From: Eubacteriaceae bacterium
GTDB taxonomy: Bacteria; Bacillota_A; Clostridia; Eubacteriales; Anaerofustaceae
NCBI GenBank assembly: GCA_031280495.1
Contig: JAITGT010000048.1
Coordinates: forward strand, 1 to 18,095
Reading direction: 5' to 3'
Length of the DNA: 18,095 bases
The notes under the pieces are model-generated. The model did not search any database. It had not been told where the DNA came from and saw only the letters and a list, made by a program, of their open reading frames with translations. Position 1 is the stretch's first letter. Every line of letters begins with the position of its first letter. The position numbers and the translations under genes are program-made. Below are positions 15,615-18,095 of the stretch, one piece after another.

Positions 15615-15906
15615 TAGTTTTGCGAATATAGTGCGGATTAAAGCAAATAATGGCAAAGACGAGAGAAGAGTAGCTGGGCCAGCTTTGAAAAGAAAGCAGC
15701 CGGTTGATGAGAGGAGCGCTAAGCCCCCAGCGAATACGCTTTCCAGCCTTGCGCCGAAGGCCTTCGCGGCTGTGTAGGCGGCAGCGTTTGGCGCGCGTTA
15801 CTGCGCTGAGTAGATGAAGCGACTCACAGAGGCCCAATTGCGCGCGAGCGGTGGGCAAACATTAGGTGGAATCACGGTTCAGCCGTCCTTTTGAGGGGCT
15901 TTTTTT
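15615..15906 (+). promoter_or_regulatory. T-box riboswitch, apparent Tyr (UAC) specifier
   Basis: Stem I can be drawn: GGCAAAG (15652-15658) with CTTTCC (15739-15744), the loop side AGAGTA (15667-15672), helix GCTGGG/CCCAGC (15673-15678 with 15726-15731), then GAA followed by TAC (15735-15737) at the specifier position and a purine. The distal part AAAGCAGCCGGTTGATGAGA resembles the conserved AG-bulge/terminal loop. The antiterminator is AGG, bulge TGGAATC (15867-15873), ACGG/CCGT (15874-15877 with 15883-15886), CCT. This seven-base bulge, close to UGGNACC, binds the tRNA acceptor end. Uncharged tRNA should stabilise it and permit transcription of the downstream ligase gene. The specifier reading is probable, not certain. 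Confidence 0.82.
15881..15906 (+). terminator. T-box intrinsic terminator
   Basis: AGCC (15881-15884) and CCT (15887-15889) pair with AGGGGCT (15894-15900), with a two-base bulge and a TTTG loop, followed by a T run (15900-15906). It competes with the antiterminator for CCGT and CCT. Confidence 0.75.
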
Positions 15907-15958
15907 ATTGCCCGCTTTTGGCGCCAGCGGCAGGCTGCGCGAGCGGCGGGCTGCAATT

Positions 15959-16004
15959 GAAGGGCGCGCGGATGCGCTGCCCTTCTGAATATGGGCATTT
16001 TTTT
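15959..16004 (+). terminator. second attenuator-like hairpin pair before the ligase gene
   Basis: TGCCC (15978-15982) pairs with GGGCA (15993-15997) directly before seven T residues (15998-16004), an intrinsic terminator. The same bases also belong to a stronger upstream hairpin, GAAGGGC (15959-15965) with GCCCTTC (15979-15985), extended by GCGC/GCGC. Only one can form. A further helix (GCCCGC 15910-15915 with GCGGGC 15946-15951) precedes them. Confidence 0.5.
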
Positions 16005-16029
16005 ATTCCGCAATTTTTGAGGTAGCATC

Positions 16030-17664
16030 ATGCTGATAATGGATTTTTTGAGAAACAACGCAAAGGAGCACGGAGAGGAAACGTGCCTAGTTGAAGTAAA
16101 CCCTGAGCTAGACGAGAAATTGGAGTGGCGAGAGCTGCCTCTGGTCGAAACAGAGCCTGGCGACGCCTACCGAAAAGAGATCACATGGAAAGAGTTCGAC
16201 GATCAGGCAAACCGCTTTGCAAACCTCCTTCTGAGCAGAGGGCTTTCAAAGGGGGACAAAGTCGCCATTCTGCTCATGAACTGCATTGAGTGGCTTCCCG
16301 CCTACTTCGGAGCCTTAAAAGCAGGGGCCATCGTCGTTCCTCTTAACTTCCGCTACTCTTCAGAAGAAATACAGTACTGCCTAGAGCTTGCCGACGCCGT
16401 CGGGCTTGTATTTGGCGATGATTTCACGAGCCGGCTAGCGCCCATACAGCCTAGCCTTAAGAGCATTCGAAGCTTCTTCTTTATAGGAGGCGGGGAAGCT
16501 CCGCCATACGCAGAGATCTATGAGGAGAAAACAGGAGAAATGCCCTCCGCCGATCCCTGCATAGCCATGGATCCCAGCGAGCTGGCAGCTATATACTTCT
16601 CCTCTGGCACGACCGGATTGCCCAAAGCAATACTGCACAACCACGAGAGCCTCCTGCATGCCTGCCTAACAGAGCAAAACCACCATAGCCAGGGTCCGGG
16701 AGACGTATTTCTGCTTATCCCGCCCCTCTACCACACAGGGGCAAAGATGCATTGGTTCGGAAGCCTGGCTTCCGCAACGAAGGCAGTCCTCCTAAAAGGG
16801 GCGTCGCCGAAGTGGATTCTTGAGGCCGCGTCAAAAGAGCGCGCGACGATCGTCTGGCTGCTTGTTCCATGGGCGCAGGACATATTGGACTGCCTAGACT
16901 CCGGAGAGCTAAAGCTCTCTGACTATGCGCTGTCCCAATGGCGCCTGATGCACATTGGGGCGCAGCCAGTGCCGCCAAGCCTAATCAAGAGGTGGCTTCG
17001 CTATTTTCCTCTTCATCAATACGACACCAATTACGGCTTAAGCGAATCGATCGGGCCGGGGGCTGTGCACTTAGGCGTGGGCAATGTCCAAAAAGTAGGG
17101 GCCATCGGAAAAGCGGGCTTCGGGTGGAAGGCGCGCATCGTCGACGAAAGCGTCCAAGACGTTCCAAAGGGCGAAGTGGGCGAACTGGCGGTCTCGGGGC
17201 CGGGCGTCATGGTTGGCTATTACAAGGATCCCTCTGCAACCGAAGCCGTGCTCAAGGATGGCTGGCTCTTGACCGGCGATATGGCGCGCGAAGACGAGGA
17301 CGGGTTTATCTATCTGGTGGACCGCAAGAAAGACGTCATCATTATGGGCGGGGAAAATCTGTACCCAGTGCAGATAGAGGATTTTCTTCGCACAAACGAC
17401 AAAATTAAGGACGTAGCTGTCATTGGCGTGCCCGACACAAGGCTGGGCGAGATCGCTGCGGCTGTCATTGAGCTTAAAACGGGCTGCCTGGCTGGCAAAG
17501 AGGAGATTGACCGCTTCTGCTTGGAGCTTCCCCGCTACAAAAGGCCAAGAAAAGTAATATTTGCCAGTGTGCCGCGCAATGCAACAGGCAAAATTGAAAA
17601 ACCCCGCCTGCGCGAAATGTATGCAGGCGGGAGTGTTGTAGCACAGCAGATCAGCCAGGAATAA
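16030..17664 (+). CDS. AMP-forming acyl-CoA synthetase family ligase
   Basis: The 544-residue protein is a complete ANL-superfamily adenylating enzyme: P-loop YFSSGTTGLPKA (189-200), YGLSES (335-340), GWLLTGDMA (411-419), the hinge DRKKDVIIMGGENLYPVQIE (431-450) and the catalytic lysine Lys521 in RNATGKIEK. It activates a carboxylic acid as acyl-AMP and most likely transfers it to CoA; fatty or aromatic acids are both possible. An unusual insert (about 22-50, rich in Glu) precedes the ITWKEFDDQANRFANLL motif. GAGGT lies six bases before the ATG; a second ATG is three codons on. It is the only gene behind the T-box, so tRNA charging probably controls it. It ends 2 bases from the convergent permease gene. 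Confidence 0.9.
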   Translation: MLIMDFLRNNAKEHGEETCLVEVNPELDEKLEWRELPLVETEPGDAYRKEITWKEFDDQANRFANLLLSRGLSKGDKVAILLMNCIEWLPAYFGALKAGAIVVPLNFRYSSEEIQYCLELADAVGLVFGDDFTSRLAPIQPSLKSIRSFFFIGGGEAPPYAEIYEEKTGEMPSADPCIAMDPSELAAIYFSSGTTGLPKAILHNHESLLHACLTEQNHHSQGPGDVFLLIPPLYHTGAKMHWFGSLASATKAVLLKGASPKWILEAASKERATIVWLLVPWAQDILDCLDSGELKLSDYALSQWRLMHIGAQPVPPSLIKRWLRYFPLHQYDTNYGLSESIGPGAVHLGVGNVQKVGAIGKAGFGWKARIVDESVQDVPKGEVGELAVSGPGVMVGYYKDPSATEAVLKDGWLLTGDMAREDEDGFIYLVDRKKDVIIMGGENLYPVQIEDFLRTNDKIKDVAVIGVPDTRLGEIAAAVIELKTGCLAGKEEIDRFCLELPRYKRPRKVIFASVPRNATGKIEKPRLREMYAGGSVVAQQISQE

Positions 17665-17666
17665 AG

Positions 17667-18095
17667 CTAGCGGTGGCTTTTGTCGTATGCGGTCCCAACC
17701 GCCTGCGGCGCCTGCGACTTTTTCGACGTAAACACAAGCACAAGAATTGTTGCAACGTACGGAGCCATTTTGTATACGCCGCTTGGCAGCCCAATGGAAG
17801 CCAAAAACCCAATAGAGGCATATGCGGCGGAAAGAGTTTTCATCAGCCCAAAGAAGAATGACGCAAAGAGGACGCGCAGCGGCTTCCATTGGCCGAAAAT
17901 GAGTACGGCAAGGGCAAGAAACCCGTATCCCGCCACATCGGCGTTGAAGTTTGTGGAGGTCGGAACGATGAGCACCACCCCCCCCATCCCAGCCAAAAAA
18001 CCGGAGATAAGGACGCCTGCGTAGCGAATGAGGTAGACATTCACGCCTGCCGCGTCTGCCGCCGCCGGGTGCTCGCCGCAGGCGCGCACCCGAAG
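17667..18095 (-). CDS. ABC transporter permease, sugar/nucleoside type, C-terminal part
   Basis: The minus-strand frame stays open to the right edge (143 codons seen), so the start lies outside the window and the GTG at 18089 is internal. The sequence RVRACGEHPAAADAAGVNV is the cytoplasmic motif of BPD_transp_2 permeases (RbsC/NupQ group); the R-CGEHP-AAD-GV form is typical of the nucleoside-type NupQ/YufQ branch with BMP-family binding proteins. Membrane helices follow (YAGVLISGFLAGMGGVVLIV, FLALAVLIFGQW, LFASFFFGLMKTL, MAPYVATILVLVFTS), then a short cytoplasmic tail. It would be the last gene of an importer operon lying to the right. The substrate is inferred from the subfamily only. Confidence 0.9.
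   Translation of the reverse strand, partial: LRVRACGEHPAAADAAGVNVYLIRYAGVLISGFLAGMGGVVLIVPTSTNFNADVAGYGFLALAVLIFGQWKPLRVLFASFFFGLMKTLSAAYASIGFLASIGLPSGVYKMAPYVATILVLVFTSKKSQAPQAVGTAYDKSHR

Noticed and set aside
1..18095. CRISPR arrays, insertion sequences, tRNA or rRNA genes
   Set aside because: I found no regularly spaced repeats, transposase frames, tRNA T-arm motifs or rRNA-like segments.

Overview
The window looks like chromosomal DNA from a Bacillota of clostridial type. The evidence is the yaaO-like decarboxylase - tmk - holB - ricT gene order familiar from Bacillus and Clostridia, a T-box leader, a MurE with the DNPR motif of meso-diaminopimelate ligases, and Shine-Dalgarno/sigma-A signals of Gram-positive form. 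Core genes are roughly 50-58 % GC by eye. Genus and species cannot be named from this sequence.

Layout. (1) 1-4762, minus strand: a tight operon reading yigZ-ruvA-ruvB-queA-aminotransferase-purB, with several gene overlaps; purB runs off the left edge. It combines Holliday-junction processing, queuosine tRNA modification, amino-acid metabolism and purine synthesis. (2) 4763-5568: a divergent promoter pair and a plus-strand sirtuin whose 3' end overlaps murE antisense. (3) 5525-10839, minus strand: decarboxylase-tmk-holB-ricT-murE, covering polyamine-type metabolism, dTTP supply, the clamp loader, the RNase Y partner RicT and cell-wall precursor synthesis. (4) 11031-12394: a tandem thioredoxin (plus) converging on an unrecognised 221-residue protein (minus). 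(5) 12395-13131: no convincing gene, but a hairpin-rich stretch ending in a strong plus-strand intrinsic terminator. (6) About 13030-14822: an AT-rich islet, about 35 % GC in its genes and about 20 % upstream, with a two-gene minus-strand operon: a TIR-domain protein and a small membrane-anchored protein. This looks horizontally acquired and is the best candidate for an undescribed (defence-type) system. (7) 14823-15579: GC-richer DNA without a supportable gene. (8) 15580-17664: a consensus sigma-A promoter, a T-box leader with apparent tyrosine (UAC) specifier, a second attenuator-like hairpin pair, and an acyl-CoA synthetase-type AMP-forming ligase. (9) 17667-18095, minus strand: the C-terminal part of an ABC sugar/nucleoside-type permease, cut by the right edge.

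The most interesting observations are the TIR plus membrane-protein pair, the T-box placed before an acyl-CoA ligase (with a specifier/acceptor-bulge mismatch and a second attenuator), the structured RNA at 12.7-12.84 kb, and divergent extended -10 promoters that seem to start transcripts at an AUG. All functional calls come from reading motifs; no database search was run.
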